A DNA stretch of 64,000 bases from Aidingimonas halophila (GCF_900106955.1 NZ_FNNI01000002.1:496001-560000); one strand, 5' to 3'; counted from the first letter of the stretch, positions 28,875-39,061 are shown. The notes: generated from the letters alone by a model not told the origin. Numbers and translations are program-made.

Positions 28875-30640
28875 ACAGGCTCTGCATGTTCAATCATGAG
28901 CTGGAGAGACTCCCGCCCTTTCCAGCGATTGCGGTTGAGTTTGAACGCGCAATGCAACCGTTGCCCCAGCGTGAATCCCGGCACCTCTCCCGGAGTCAGC
29001 GCCCGGAACCAGATCGCTCGTAATGCGATGTGGCCAGACGACACCTCCAGCATCAAATGATTGCCCTCCGCTCCCACAACCCGGAGATTCTCCAGCAGAA
29101 ACTCGCCTTCGAACAAGGGCGATTCGAACTCTCGGCCATAGGGTGCCAGGCTGTCCAACTCCTCGAGCGTTGCCAATGACAACTGCTCCGGAGCCAATTC
29201 GCCATCGGTGAGAATACGTGGGTAGAGTTCCCGGTCACCCAACTGTTCACGTATCGCATCGAGAAAGGCTGTCTGGAAGGTAAGCATTTCACTTTCCGGC
29301 AATCCGACGCCTGCTGCACCGCCATGTCCACCGAACCGGGGTAACGCCTCTGGGGCCAAGTCATGAGCCCGCTGCAACGCATCGCGTAGATGAATTCCCT
29401 CTACGGAACGTCCCGAGCCGGTGAGCATGCCCGGGGTCGAGGCCCGCGTCAGCACGATGGTCGGCCTTCCGAAGGCCTGCACCAATCGCGAGGCAACGAT
29501 CCCTTGTACCCCTGCATGCCCATCATCGAGAAACACTACCAAGGCAGGCATCTCATCTGCCAACTGGGGCATCGCCAGCTGTCGTGCAGCTTCTGTCATA
29601 TCGGCTTCAATCGCCTTGCGTGACTGGTTATCCTGCTCCAGCACATCAAGATGACGGGTTGCCGCAGCATCCTCGCTCGCCAGCATGAAGTGCAAGGCGG
29701 CATAGGGGTCATCCAAGCGAGACCGAGCGTTGATTCGAGGTCCCATCTGGAAAGCCAGCGTCTCGGCATCAAAGGGAAGACTATCGGGGCCGAGTCGTTC
29801 GGCCATGGCCCGCCAACAGGGAGCTTCCATACGATTGATCAGCGTCAGCCCATGGGTGACGACGGCTCGGTTAGTGGCACTGCCACCGAGCGAGACACAA
29901 TCGGCCACGGTACCCAGTGCAACATAAGAGAGCCAGGGCGACAGTTTGGGCGTCGATTCAGACAACACTCCCCACTCGATCAATACGCTACGGGTCAACG
30001 ACATGACCAACCACGCCACCATGCACCCGGCAATCGTCGGGTCCGGATAAGGGCAATCATCGCGTGTCGGGTTGATGGTGGCATAAGCCGATGGAGGAGG
30101 CCCCTCGTGAGGCAGTGCATGATGGTCACTCACGATCACATCGATCCCCGCCTCCCGGAGTCGCGCAATACGGGGCTCATCCGACGAGCCACAGTCAGCC
30201 GTGATCACGACGCTCGGGGGCGGAGACAGCGACAGCGCACGTTCCACCAATGGCAAGCTGATCCCGTAACCATCGTGGATACGGTGACCAATCAGGCTAT
30301 GGAGTTTACTGGAGGCGACACCGAACAGCTCATTCAATGTTCGAAGAATGATGACATGCGAAGTGATGCCGTCGACATCGTAGTCCGTGAGGATGCCGAT
30401 GTGCTCTCCCTCGCTGACCGCCTGAGCGATACGCTCCGCGGCACGCCGAGCATCCTGCAGATGTTCGGGATGGTCCAGGTATCGCAGGCTGGGAGAAACC
30501 AGTCGCTTGACATCCCCCTGGTATCCCGACAGTCGCCCGGCCAGGACCCGTGCCTGCAGTTCGGTCATCCCCTCGGACCGCGCGCGGGCATAGAGCGCCT
30601 CATCGCGGAGACGTTGCTCGATACGCGGCACCAGTGACAT
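28868..30640 (-). CDS. recJ: Single-stranded-DNA-specific exonuclease RecJ
   Basis: RecJ degrades 5'-ended single-stranded DNA in recombination and mismatch repair. The 590-residue product shows the DHH phosphoesterase motifs: TDYDVDGITS (motif I, with Val where Ala is usual), ITADCGSS, VSDHHALP (DHH) and a DHHA1 motif GRSVEGIHL with RFGGHGGAAGVGL. An OB-fold C-terminal region ends with ESLQLMIEHAEP. The start ATG overlaps the thrC stop by one base (TGATG), indicating coupling. It lies at the end of xerD-dsbC-hom-thrC-recJ. Confidence 0.96.
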   Translation of the reverse strand: MSLVPRIEQRLRDEALYARARSEGMTELQARVLAGRLSGYQGDVKRLVSPSLRYLDHPEHLQDARRAAERIAQAVSEGEHIGILTDYDVDGITSHVIILRTLNELFGVASSKLHSLIGHRIHDGYGISLPLVERALSLSPPPSVVITADCGSSDEPRIARLREAGIDVIVSDHHALPHEGPPPSAYATINPTRDDCPYPDPTIAGCMVAWLVMSLTRSVLIEWGVLSESTPKLSPWLSYVALGTVADCVSLGGSATNRAVVTHGLTLINRMEAPCWRAMAERLGPDSLPFDAETLAFQMGPRINARSRLDDPYAALHFMLASEDAAATRHLDVLEQDNQSRKAIEADMTEAARQLAMPQLADEMPALVVFLDDGHAGVQGIVASRLVQAFGRPTIVLTRASTPGMLTGSGRSVEGIHLRDALQRAHDLAPEALPRFGGHGGAAGVGLPESEMLTFQTAFLDAIREQLGDRELYPRILTDGELAPEQLSLATLEELDSLAPYGREFESPLFEGEFLLENLRVVGAEGNHLMLEVSSGHIALRAIWFRALTPGEVPGFTLGQRLHCAFKLNRNRWKGRESLQLMIEHAEPVQ

Positions 30641-32028
30641 CAGCGACGCTGCTCGGCCACAAAGCGTTGGACCGACTCCAGCGTTGCCGGTAACACCGTA
30701 TACCGCTCTTCGCGCTCCAGCAGATCATCCATGTGGGGAGGCAACGGCACGCCTGGAAAGCCGGCCTTGACCACGGCCTCGGCAAATTTGGCCGGATGCG
30801 CTGTGGCCAGGGTGATCATCGGTACCGTGCTGTCACTGCGGACCCGTTCTGCGGCTCGATAGCCAGTGGCGGTATGAGGATCCAGCGTTTCCTGGGTTCG
30901 CTGATGTGCTTCACGAATGACGTCGAGAATCGTGTCGTCATCGACGCTGTGGCTGGCGAAAAGACGCCTTAAATCGGCCAGCGGAGCATCAGCCAATGCG
31001 GCTGGCTCGACCTGAAAGCGTTCCAGCAACGTGCCTACCGCCTCGGCATCACGATCGTAAGCCTCGAACAACAAACGCTCGAAATTCGATGAGACGACGA
31101 TGTCCATCGATGGGGCCAGAGTCGCGATCAGATCGCGCTTGGAGAAATCGTTGTCGGCCAGGGTCCGGTGCAGGATGTCGTTGGCGTTGGTCGCGATGAT
31201 GAACTGCTGGACCGGCAACCCCATTCGATAAGCCATGTAACCCGCGAAGAGATTGCCGAAATTGGCCGAGGGCACACAGAAACTGACATCACGACGGGGG
31301 GCTCCCAAGGCAACCGCAGCGGCCACGTAATAGACGATCTGGGCCATGATGCGCGCCCAGTTGATCGAGTTGACCGCGACCAGGCGCGTGCCATCGAGAA
31401 AATCCTGATCGGCGAAACTGGCCTTGACCATGGCCTGGGCATCGTCGAAGTTGCCCTCGATGGCAATGTTGAATACGTTGTCGGCCAACACCGTGGTCAT
31501 CTGGCGGCGCTGCACCTCTGACACCCGATTATGCGGATGCAGGATAAAGATATCGAGGTTATCGCAATGACGGCAGCCTTCTATCGCCGCCGACCCGGTA
31601 TCGCCGGAAGTGGCCCCCATGATCACCGCACGCTCACCGCGCTTGGCCAGAAAATGATCGAGAATACGGCCGAGCAGTTGTAGAGCGACATCCTTGAATG
31701 CCAGTGTCGGTCCATGGAAAAGCTCGAGAAGGAAATGGTTGGCATCGAGCTGGTTCAGAGGGACGACCGCATCATGACTGAAGGCGGCATAAGCGTCACG
31801 CACAATGGTACGGAAGGTATCGTCGTCGATTTCCCCACCCACATAGGGCTTCATGACCCGAAAGGCGATCTCGGCGTACGAAAGCCCCGCCATGGAGGCC
31901 AACGCCTCGTGCGATAGTGGCGGAATCTCCTCTGGCACATAGAGTCCGCCATCGCTGGCCATGCCGGTCAGCACGACCTCTTCGAAACTCAGTGCGGGCG
32001 CCTGCCCGCGGGTACTGATATAGCGCAT
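30640..32028 (-). CDS. thrC: Threonine synthase
   Basis: ThrC converts O-phosphohomoserine to threonine with PLP. The 462-residue protein starts MRYISTRGQAPALSFEEVVL and has the PLP lysine in HGPTLAFKDVALQLLG and the phosphate-binding GATSGDTGSAAIEG. It is a long (class I, gammaproteobacterial and yeast-like) form. AGGA eight bases before the ATG at 32028 supports this start; a 66-base upstream extension is not credible. It follows hom by 151 bases and precedes recJ with a one-base overlap. Confidence 0.96.
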   Translation of the reverse strand: MRYISTRGQAPALSFEEVVLTGMASDGGLYVPEEIPPLSHEALASMAGLSYAEIAFRVMKPYVGGEIDDDTFRTIVRDAYAAFSHDAVVPLNQLDANHFLLELFHGPTLAFKDVALQLLGRILDHFLAKRGERAVIMGATSGDTGSAAIEGCRHCDNLDIFILHPHNRVSEVQRRQMTTVLADNVFNIAIEGNFDDAQAMVKASFADQDFLDGTRLVAVNSINWARIMAQIVYYVAAAVALGAPRRDVSFCVPSANFGNLFAGYMAYRMGLPVQQFIIATNANDILHRTLADNDFSKRDLIATLAPSMDIVVSSNFERLLFEAYDRDAEAVGTLLERFQVEPAALADAPLADLRRLFASHSVDDDTILDVIREAHQRTQETLDPHTATGYRAAERVRSDSTVPMITLATAHPAKFAEAVVKAGFPGVPLPPHMDDLLEREERYTVLPATLESVQRFVAEQRR

Positions 32029-32179
32029 GCGTTTATCCTGTCGTCCAGCTCGCGGCTTGGCCAGCCACAGGCTACGCGAAGACGCGGTGAACATCCTTGG
32101 GGGCTCGGCTTTTTCACCCCTGAGAAAGACGCTTCGCGCATGCCTGTGCCTGGCTCCGCTGGTACCAAGCGTGGCGTCG

Positions 32180-33505
32180 TTATTCCTGCTCGTCGAGCGA
32201 TTCGACCCGAATCCGCGTTACCGGACCGGCAATGTCAGCCAGCGATTCGAGTTGGCGAATCGCTTCGTTCATATGCTTTTCGCGCGTGCGGTGCGTCAGC
32301 AAGATGATCGGTACCAGTTCGCCCTCGGTGGCTTCTTTCTGGATAATTGCCTCGATCGAAATGCCCCGCTCGGAAAGAATCGTTGCGACCCTGGCCAGCA
32401 CCCCCGGGCGATCCACCGCCAATAGCCGTAGATAATAGGCTGTGACGATATCCTCCATTGGCAGCATCGGCAGGTTATTATCGTTTTCATGGATGCCGCT
32501 GAAGGCAAGATACGGGACACGATAGTGGTGATCCGTCGTGATGTCGCGCGCCACATCGAGTAAATCGGCGACAACGGCGGAGGCCGTTGGTTCGGCCCCG
32601 GCCCCGGCGCCGTAATACAGTGTCGGCCCCACGGCATCCCCCATCACGGCGATAGCGTTCTTGACGCCGTGAACGTTGGCCAGCAAACGTTCCTTGGGAA
32701 TCAGTGTCGGATGGACACGCAACTCGAATCCGGATTCGGTGCGTTTGGAAATACCGAGGTGTTTGATGATATAGCCCAGGTTATCGGCCTGCTCGACATC
32801 ATCATAGGTGATCCGTGAAATCCCCTCGGTATAGGCCTTGTCGAACTGCAAAGGAACGCCATAAGCGATCGAGGCCAGAATGGTCAACTTGTGGGCGGCA
32901 TCGATCCCCTCGACATCGAATGTCGGATCCGCTTCGGCATACCCCAGGGCTTGCGCCTCGGCGAGTACATCTTCGAATGCGCGGCCTTCATCGCGCATGT
33001 GGGTCAGGATGTAGTTGCCTGTACCGTTGATGATGCCAGCCAACCATTCGATCCGGTTGGCGCCCAAACCCTCGCGAAGCGACTTGATCACCGGGATACC
33101 ACCGGCCACAGCCGCCTCGAACGCCACAATGACACCGTTCTCGTGGGCCGCCTGGAAAATCTCGTTGCCGTGAACGGCGATCAGTGCCTTGTTGGCGGTG
33201 ACGACATGCTTGCCGTTGCCAATGGCTGTCAGAACCAATTCCCTGGCCGTGTCGTAGCCACCGATCAGCTCGACCAGGACATCGATATCGGGATTGCCGG
33301 CCACTTCGAACACATCGGAAGTGGTCTTGACGCCGGTGGTATCGCAGTCCGGGTTGTCGCGGCGCATCGCCACTTGCTCGATCACGATCGGCCGTCCGGC
33401 ACGCCGGGCAATTTCGTCGGCATTGCGCATGAGCACATTAAACGTCCCGCCACCGACGGTTCCAAGACCACAGATTCCTACTCTCACCGGTTTCAATGTT
33501 GCCAT
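32180..33505 (-). CDS. hom: Homoserine dehydrogenase
   Basis: The 441-residue NAD(P)-dependent enzyme reduces aspartate semialdehyde to homoserine, upstream of threonine and methionine. A Rossmann motif (RVGICGLGTVGGGTFNVL), the catalytic region with GIINGTGNYILTHM and AEADPTFDVEGIDAAHKL, and a C-terminal ACT domain (VDRPGVLARVATILSERGIS) suggest threonine feedback control. AAGGGG precedes the ATG. Gene order hom-thrC is the same as in Pseudomonas. Confidence 0.96.
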   Translation of the reverse strand: MATLKPVRVGICGLGTVGGGTFNVLMRNADEIARRAGRPIVIEQVAMRRDNPDCDTTGVKTTSDVFEVAGNPDIDVLVELIGGYDTARELVLTAIGNGKHVVTANKALIAVHGNEIFQAAHENGVIVAFEAAVAGGIPVIKSLREGLGANRIEWLAGIINGTGNYILTHMRDEGRAFEDVLAEAQALGYAEADPTFDVEGIDAAHKLTILASIAYGVPLQFDKAYTEGISRITYDDVEQADNLGYIIKHLGISKRTESGFELRVHPTLIPKERLLANVHGVKNAIAVMGDAVGPTLYYGAGAGAEPTASAVVADLLDVARDITTDHHYRVPYLAFSGIHENDNNLPMLPMEDIVTAYYLRLLAVDRPGVLARVATILSERGISIEAIIQKEATEGELVPIILLTHRTREKHMNEAIRQLESLADIAGPVTRIRVESLDEQE

Positions 33506-33567
33506 CCCCTTGATTGTATCCTGCTTTCGGGCTCAGCACTTTCGCCAAACCGCCGATAGAATCGTTC

Positions 33568-33596
33568 AAACTAAAAAGCCCCATCGGGCCTGTCAA
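33568..33596 (-). promoter_or_regulatory. Possible promoter of hom
   Basis: A perfect TTGACA (33591-33596, minus strand) lies 17 bases from a weak -10, TAGTTT (33568-33573). The spacer coincides with the dsbC terminator hairpin. Confidence 0.3.
33573..33591 (-). terminator. Intrinsic terminator of dsbC
   Basis: On the minus strand AGGCCCGATGGGGCTTTTT has a short GCCC/GGGC stem with loop GATG, extended by A-T and G-T pairs, then five T. It lies 15 bases past the dsbC stop. Confidence 0.65.
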
Positions 33597-33605
33597 CGGC
33601 TATGC

Positions 33606-34343
33606 TTAACCCGACACGCCCAGCATGTCAGCGAGCCGTTCGGCCGGTACGTATCCAGGCACCAGGCGACCGTCGGGAAGCACGATCGCCGGCGTGCCTT
33701 CGACCCCGATATCCATACCAAGATGATACTGATCCTCGACCGGGTTGTCGCAGTCTTCGGTATCGGGTAGCGCTTCATCCCGCTTGGCGGCGTTCATCGC
33801 CTCGGTTCGGTTGTCGGCACACCAGATCTGACGCAACTCCCGACCGCCCTCGGACGACAACCCGCCGCGCGGGAATGCCAGATAATGTACTGCAATGCCC
33901 ATCTCGTTCAGCCGCGGAACCTCTTCATGAAATTTACGGCAATACGGACAGGTGGCATCGGTAAATACCGTGACTCTTGCCTTGGTGTCATGCACACCAC
34001 GAAAGATGACCCTTTCACTTTCAGGCACCGTGGCGATACGGGCAGCACGCTCTTCATTACGCCCCTGCTCGCTCAAGTTGACCAACCCATCTTCACCATT
34101 CCTGTAAAGATCGCCAACCAGAAAGTGCTTGCCCTCACTATCGCTGTAGAAGGTTTCGCCATTTTCCAGTCGGACGTGATAAATGTCCGGCAACGGGGTA
34201 TCACGAACGCTCTCGACCGGCATGGGTTCACCGTTGACTTCAATATCTTCAAGCAACGCATCCGGAGGGTCTGCCTGTACGGAAGGTCCTGTCAGTGCAA
34301 CCAACATGAAGGCGCCAAATGCCAGCAACGGGGGGATTCTCAT
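33606..34343 (-). CDS. dsbC: Thiol:disulfide interchange protein DsbC
   Basis: DsbC is the periplasmic disulfide isomerase, kept reduced by DsbD. The 245-residue precursor has a signal peptide (MRIPPLLAFGAFMLVALTG, cleavage near VQA). An N-terminal dimerisation domain is followed by a thioredoxin fold with the active site DATCPYCRKFHEE and the cis-Pro loop VEGTPAIVLPDG. A second Cys pair (WCADN and DCDNP) matches the structural disulfide. Of two adjacent ATGs, 34343 has AGAGG at six bases. The gene abuts xerD, as in E. coli xerD-dsbC-recJ. Confidence 0.95.
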   Translation of the reverse strand: MRIPPLLAFGAFMLVALTGPSVQADPPDALLEDIEVNGEPMPVESVRDTPLPDIYHVRLENGETFYSDSEGKHFLVGDLYRNGEDGLVNLSEQGRNEERAARIATVPESERVIFRGVHDTKARVTVFTDATCPYCRKFHEEVPRLNEMGIAVHYLAFPRGGLSSEGGRELRQIWCADNRTEAMNAAKRDEALPDTEDCDNPVEDQYHLGMDIGVEGTPAIVLPDGRLVPGYVPAERLADMLGVSG

Positions 34344-34345
34344 CA

Positions 34346-35248
34346 TCAACCTCTGGGGTGGTGTTCGGCATGTAGCGCTTCCAGGCGAGCCTGCGCAACA
34401 TGCGTATAAATTTGCGTCGTCGACAGATCACTGTGACCCAACAACAGTTGTACGACACGCAAGTTGGCGCCATGATTCAATAGATGCGTTGCAAACGCAT
34501 GGCGCAGCGTATGAGGGGACAACGGTTTATCGATGCAGGCCACGACAGCGTAATGCTTGATACGATGCCAAAAGGTCTGGCGTGTCATGAAACCGCCTCC
34601 TCGTCCAGGAAACAGTGCTGGCCGTGCGACGTCCTTCATCAGCACTCCTCGCCCGGATCGCAGATAGGACTCCAACCAATACAGCGACTCTTCCCCCAAG
34701 GGGACCAAACGCTCCTTGTCCCCTTTCCCGACCACGCGAACCACACCTTGGCGAACATTCACCGAATCCATGGTCAAACCGACCAATTCGGACACCCGCA
34801 AGCCTCCAGCGTAGAGCACTTCAAGCATGGCACGGTCGCGTAGGCCGATGGCCGTACTCACATCCGGAGCCTCAAGCAAGCGCTCGACTTCTTGCTCGTC
34901 CAAGGTGTTTGGCAGGCTGGGACGAACACGGGGAAGGGCTACGTCGGCCAGTGGATCATGCTCGATGGCTCCCGATGCCAATGCCCATCGGTAGAAACGT
35001 CTCAATGTGGACAATAGACGGGCATTCGTGCGCAAGTGATATCCTTGGGCACGACGCTCGTCGAGCCATGCTGGCAATGCTTCCTGGCCTGGTGACATTA
35101 GCGACCGCCCCTGCTCCCGGAGCCGTTTGCTCCATGCCTCCAGGTCATTACGGTAAGCGGATAAGGTATGTGGACTCACCCCCTGCTCCAGCCACAGGAC
35201 ATCGAGAAAGGCATCCACCTGCCCTGTTTGCTCGTCCGCTCGACTCAT
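34346..35248 (-). CDS. xerD: Tyrosine recombinase XerD
   Basis: With XerC, XerD resolves chromosome dimers at dif. The 300-residue product has an N-terminal SAM-like core-binding domain (VDAFLDVLWLEQGVSPHTL). The catalytic residues are GLRVSELVGL (Arg), KGDKERLVPLG (Lys), SPHTLRHAFATHLL (His/Arg) and LGHSDLSTTQIYTHVA (His, nucleophilic Tyr). The ATG at 35248 is eight bases after a GGA. Its stop overlaps the start region of dsbC. FtsK-dependent activation at the septum is expected from the family. Confidence 0.96.
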   Translation of the reverse strand: MSRADEQTGQVDAFLDVLWLEQGVSPHTLSAYRNDLEAWSKRLREQGRSLMSPGQEALPAWLDERRAQGYHLRTNARLLSTLRRFYRWALASGAIEHDPLADVALPRVRPSLPNTLDEQEVERLLEAPDVSTAIGLRDRAMLEVLYAGGLRVSELVGLTMDSVNVRQGVVRVVGKGDKERLVPLGEESLYWLESYLRSGRGVLMKDVARPALFPGRGGGFMTRQTFWHRIKHYAVVACIDKPLSPHTLRHAFATHLLNHGANLRVVQLLLGHSDLSTTQIYTHVAQARLEALHAEHHPRG

Positions 35249-35269
35249 CAGGGTTCCCCCGAAACGACA

Positions 35270-35302
35270 ATACCCCGCCCCGCGCATGCGGTGACGGGGT
35301 AT
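35270..35302 (-). terminator. Intrinsic terminator after rplS
   Basis: An 8-bp stem (ATACCCCG / CGGGGTAT) with further GC pairing inside lies downstream of rplS and upstream of xerD. On the minus strand it is followed by TGTCGTTTC. Confidence 0.6.
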
Positions 35303-35343
35303 ACGGTTCACGGCCTAGTGCCGTACCAGGGAGGCCTGGGGCG

Positions 35344-35700
35344 TTACGCCAGCTTTTCCTTGATACGTGCAGACTTGCCGCTACGCTCGCGGAGATAGTA
35401 GAGCTTCGCCTGCCGAACGTCACCGCGACGCTTGACCGAGATGGAGTCCACCAACGGGCTGTAGGTCTGGAAGGTGCGCTCTACGCCCACACCGTGAGAG
35501 ACCTTACGTACGGTGAAAGCGGAGTTCAGTCCCCGGTTGCGCTTGCCGATGACCACACCCTCAAATGCCTGCAGGCGCTCTCGGTTGCCTTCTTTGACCT
35601 TGACCTGTACGACCACGGTGTCGCCGGGTGCAAATGCCGGGATTTCCTTGGTCATCTGCTCGGCTTCAACCGCCTGGATCACCTTGTTCTTGCTACTCAT
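35344..35700 (-). CDS. rplS: 50S ribosomal protein L19
   Basis: The 118-residue product matches bacterial L19: [16 protein letters not shown] start, then [20 protein letters not shown] and [31 protein letters not shown] precedes the ATG at 35700, and the longer frame upstream is not coding. It is the last gene of rpsP-rimM-trmD-rplS, and a hairpin follows. Confidence 0.97.
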   Translation of the reverse strand: MSSKNKVIQAVEAEQMTKEIPAFAPGDTVVVQVKVKEGNRERLQAFEGVVIGKRNRGLNSAFTVRKVSHGVGVERTFQTYSPLVDSISVKRRGDVRQAKLYYLRERSGKSARIKEKLA

Positions 35701-35837
35701 TGCTAGCTCCTCGTCAATTCTTGCCAACCGGGTTACCCCGGAAGTCGTGACCCCGACGCTCTCGGCCTCATGGCGCGATGACGCGGGAATCCTATGAGTG
35801 ACACAGGTGTTTCGACCATCAGACCGACGACATCCAG

Positions 35838-36623
35838 TCATGTCGATTCCGAAGAACCCTGCACCTCCGCCTGGTCGGCGTATTCTTCAATGAATTCATC
35901 CAGCAGCTTGCGCTGCTCCGTATCCAACGTCTTATTCTCCAACAGATCCGGGCGCCGAAGCCACGTTCGACCCAAGGAGGATTTCATCCGCCAGCGTCTT
36001 ATCGCCCCATGATCGCCGCTGAGCAGGACCTTGGGAACTTCACGCCCATCGACGGCCTCCGGTCGGGTATAATGCGGACAGTCGAGAAGGCCATCACTAA
36101 AGGAGTCCTCATCCGCCGAATCCTGGTGCCCCAAGACGCCGGGGACCAATCTGGCCGCTGCATCGATCAGTACCATCGCCGGCAGTTCGCCTCCACTGAG
36201 CACGTAATCACCTATCGACCACTCCTCATCGATGTCAGCTTCCACGACGCGCTCATCAATACCCTCATAGCGCCCGGCAACCAATACCAGCGGCGACGAG
36301 GCTGCCAGGTTCTTCACTCCTCGCTGATCGAGCAACCGACCTTGAGGCGATAGATAAACCACCTTGGCACGCTGCCCGGTTCGACGTTCTGCGCTTTCAC
36401 GAGCGACATGTATCGCCTGCCTGAGCGTATCGACTTTCATCAGCATGCCGGGACCACCTCCATAGGGGCGGTCATCCACAGTACGATGCTTGTCCTGTGC
36501 GTAATCCCGTGGATTGTAGCATGCGACTTCCAGCAGCCCCTTCGACACGGCTCGACCGGTCACACCATAACGCGTCACCGCATCGAACATTTCGGGGAAC
36601 AGAGACACGACGCCTACCCACAT
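35838..36623 (-). CDS. trmD: tRNA (guanine(37)-N1)-methyltransferase TrmD
   Basis: TrmD makes m1G37 in tRNAs with G36, preventing frameshifts. The 261-residue SPOUT enzyme has [20 protein letters not shown] at the N-terminus, [14 protein letters not shown], and the trefoil knot SAM site ([10 protein letters not shown], then [18 protein letters not shown]). An ATG at 36623 is preferred to a TTG two codons upstream. It follows rimM by 16 bases in the usual order. Confidence 0.97.
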   Translation of the reverse strand: MWVGVVSLFPEMFDAVTRYGVTGRAVSKGLLEVACYNPRDYAQDKHRTVDDRPYGGGPGMLMKVDTLRQAIHVARESAERRTGQRAKVVYLSPQGRLLDQRGVKNLAASSPLVLVAGRYEGIDERVVEADIDEEWSIGDYVLSGGELPAMVLIDAAARLVPGVLGHQDSADEDSFSDGLLDCPHYTRPEAVDGREVPKVLLSGDHGAIRRWRMKSSLGRTWLRRPDLLENKTLDTEQRKLLDEFIEEYADQAEVQGSSEST

Positions 36624-36639
36624 GAGCAACCCGGCATCG

Positions 36640-37188
36640 TCAAAAGTCCGGATCCCAATCGACCGTCATACGCTGACCTTCCAGGTCAACATCGACCACG
36701 ACATCATCGGGAACGAACGGTAGCAACCGCTCCCTGCCCTCATCAGGGTGCTTGACAACCAGCACATCATTGGCGCCCGTCTCCAGCATGTAATCAACCC
36801 GTCCGAGTACGACCCCATGACGTGTGACGACATCGAGACCTTCCAGCTGATACCAGTAGTACTCGCCCTCTTCGAGCGCCGGTAACGCCTCGGTGGGCAG
36901 CAAGATCTCGGCGCCAGCCAACCGCTCTGCCTGGTCACGATGGTTGACCCCCTCAAGGCAAGCAACCAGACCCTTGCCCTGACGACGCCCCTCCCGGACT
37001 TTCCAGGAGCCCACCGTCTCTCCCTGATGCAACAGCCATTCCGGATAATCGAGGATGCCGTCCATTGGGCTGGTATAGGAGTACACTCTCAGCCACCCCT
37101 TGGTGCCATAAGCACTGGTCAGCTTTCCCAGCACGACATGCTGTTTTCCGGTGTCGGATATCATTTCGTGCTCGTGACCTGTCGACAT
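36640..37188 (-). CDS. rimM: Ribosome maturation factor RimM
   Basis: RimM assists assembly of the 30S head near S19. The 182-residue product has the N-terminal domain [20 protein letters not shown], a PRC-barrel C-terminal part ([16 protein letters not shown]) and ends with [25 protein letters not shown] lies about ten bases before the ATG at 37188. It lies between rpsP and trmD. Confidence 0.96.
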   Translation of the reverse strand: MSTGHEHEMISDTGKQHVVLGKLTSAYGTKGWLRVYSYTSPMDGILDYPEWLLHQGETVGSWKVREGRRQGKGLVACLEGVNHRDQAERLAGAEILLPTEALPALEEGEYYWYQLEGLDVVTRHGVVLGRVDYMLETGANDVLVVKHPDEGRERLLPFVPDDVVVDVDLEGQRMTVDWDPDF

Positions 37189-37263
37189 GGTCGAGGGACT
37201 CCTGGACGCCGCTGCACCGGTAGACCGGAACCGGATTCAACGCACCATGCTATCCAGCAGACG

Positions 37264-37518
37264 TTACGCTTGCGCTTGCTTGCGAGCTTCCTTGATCAAC
37301 TCGGCGACACGATCAGAGACCTGTGCACCATGGCTTTGCCAATGGCCAATGCGATCAAGGTCAATGCGCAGCCGTTCTTCCTGGCCACGAGCGACCGGGT
37401 TGAAGAAGCCCACATGCTCGATGAAACGGCCATCACGGGGATTGCGTGAATCGCTGACCGCCAAATGATAGAAGGGACGCTTCTTGGCGCCAGCGCGAGC
37501 CAGACGAATGGTAACCAT
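37264..37518 (-). CDS. rpsP: 30S ribosomal protein S16
   Basis: The 84-residue product is a canonical S16 ([20 protein letters not shown], then [19 protein letters not shown]). It heads the leftward rpsP-rimM-trmD-rplS operon, and a probable promoter lies about 90 bases upstream after the ffh stop codon. Confidence 0.98.
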   Translation of the reverse strand: MVTIRLARAGAKKRPFYHLAVSDSRNPRDGRFIEHVGFFNPVARGQEERLRIDLDRIGHWQSHGAQVSDRVAELIKEARKQAQA

Positions 37519-37609
37519 TGCGTTATCTGTCCTTCAGTTGGATTTGCTGAATGAATATCAGGGCTAGCGGGCTAGGCGACATTACATAGCCACGCTGCGA
37601 AGACGCAGT

Positions 37610-37638
37610 ATTCTACGTAAATCGCAGCCAATTGGAAA
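37610..37638 (-). promoter_or_regulatory. Probable promoter of the rpsP operon
   Basis: On the minus strand TTTCCA (37633-37638) and TAGAAT (37610-37615) are 17 bases apart. A small hairpin (CTGCG TCTT CGCAG, 37595-37608) would form at the start of the transcript. Confidence 0.4.
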
Positions 37639-37657
37639 CCTTTTCCTTGACAGCCCA

Positions 37658-39061
37658 TTAACGCCAGGGCATGCCCCCCGGCCCACCGAGACCTCCGGGG
37701 CCGCCAGGACCTCCCTGGCCACCTCCCATACCGGGCAGCCCCCGCATCATATTCTGCATCCCGCCTTTCTTGCCGGCTTTCTTCATCATCTTCTGCATCT
37801 GTTTATGCTGCTTGAGCAGACGATTGAGGTCAGGAACCTGCAAGCCGGCACCAGCCGCAATACGGCGCTTGCGCGACCCATTGATGATCTCGGGTTTGCG
37901 CCGCTCATGGGGAGTCATGGAATTGATCAGGGCCTCAAGTTTGCCCAACTCCTTTTCGGGACCCGGCCCCTGCGCCATCTCAGCCATCTGCCCCATACCG
38001 GGCATCTTGCTCATCAGGCCCCCCATGCCGCCCATTTTCTTGAGCTGCTGAAGCTGATCACGAAAGTCCTCGAGGTCGAACCCCTTGCCTTTTTTGACTT
38101 TCTTGGCGAGCTTATCGGCTTTTCCCTTGTCGACGGTTCGCTCGGCCTCTTCGATCAGGGAGAGCACATCTCCCATGCCGAGAATACGTGAAGCCACACG
38201 ATCGGGATGGAATGACTCCAGGGCATCGACCTTTTCCCCCATCCCCATGAACTTGATCGGCTTCCCGGTGACATGGCGCACCGACAATGCCGCGCCGCCA
38301 CGCGCATCACCGTCCGCCTTGGTCAGAATCACCCCCGTCAGCGGCAGAGCATCGTGGAACGCCTTGGCCGTATTGGCAGCATCCTGGCCGGTCATGGCAT
38401 CGACAACGAATAGCGTCTCTTCCGGGGACACCGCCTTATGGAGGGCCCGGATCTCGTCCATCATGTCGCTGTCGACGTGCAACCGTCCGGCCGTATCGAC
38501 GATCACCACGTCATGAAACTGGATCTTGGCGTGTTTGATCGCCGCATTGGCGATCGCAACCGGCTGCTGATCACTGCTCGAGGGGAAGAAATCCACCTCG
38601 ACCTCACCCGCCAGGGTTTCGAGTTGATCGATCGCCGCCGGACGGTACACATCCGCAGAAACCACCAGCACCTTCTTTTTTTCACGCTCACGCAGATAGC
38701 GCGCCAGTTTGGCCACGGATGTCGTCTTGCCTGCCCCTTGCAGACCGGCCATCAGAATGACCGAAGGCTGTGCCTTGAGTTCCAGCGGGACATTGCCTTC
38801 GCCCATGATCGCCTCGAGCTCCTGCTGGACGATCTTAACGAACTGCTGGCCTGGCGACAGGCTTTTGGACACCTCCTGGCCCACTGCGCGCTCACGCACC
38901 CGTTCGATGAACGCTTTCACCACCGGGAGGGCGACATCGGCCTCCAGCAGGGCGCGACGAACCTCCCGCAGCGTATCCTGGATATTTTCGTTGGTCAGTC
39001 TGGCCTGACCACTAATTGACTTGAGCGTTTTCGACAGGCGATCTGTCAGACTCTCGAACAT
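37658..39061 (-). CDS. ffh: Signal recognition particle protein Ffh
   Basis: Ffh binds 4.5S RNA and signal sequences. The 467-residue protein has the N domain, a G domain with GLQGAGKTTSVAKLA, DVYRPAAIDQL, DTAGRLHVDSDMM and TKADGDARGGAAL. The Met-rich M domain (KKMGGMGGLMSKMPGMGQM) contains the RNA-binding GSRKRRIAAGAG. The C-terminus ends with a Gly/Pro-rich tail (about residues 445-467, repeated GGPGG), a little unlike the E. coli tail. A good promoter precedes it. It is divergent from ypjD. Confidence 0.97.
   Translation of the reverse strand: MFESLTDRLSKTLKSISGQARLTNENIQDTLREVRRALLEADVALPVVKAFIERVRERAVGQEVSKSLSPGQQFVKIVQQELEAIMGEGNVPLELKAQPSVILMAGLQGAGKTTSVAKLARYLREREKKKVLVVSADVYRPAAIDQLETLAGEVEVDFFPSSSDQQPVAIANAAIKHAKIQFHDVVIVDTAGRLHVDSDMMDEIRALHKAVSPEETLFVVDAMTGQDAANTAKAFHDALPLTGVILTKADGDARGGAALSVRHVTGKPIKFMGMGEKVDALESFHPDRVASRILGMGDVLSLIEEAERTVDKGKADKLAKKVKKGKGFDLEDFRDQLQQLKKMGGMGGLMSKMPGMGQMAEMAQGPGPEKELGKLEALINSMTPHERRKPEIINGSRKRRIAAGAGLQVPDLNRLLKQHKQMQKMMKKAGKKGGMQNMMRGLPGMGGGQGGPGGPGGLGGPGGMPWR

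Noticed and set aside
29651-30637. 328-codon plus-strand frame opposite recJ
   Set aside because: Mirror of recJ coding sequence, with no independent start signal or domain.
32029-32179. Long-range inverted repeat CGCGAAG/CTTCGCG in the hom-thrC gap
   Set aside because: Arms are only seven bases and far apart; no attenuator leader peptide was found.
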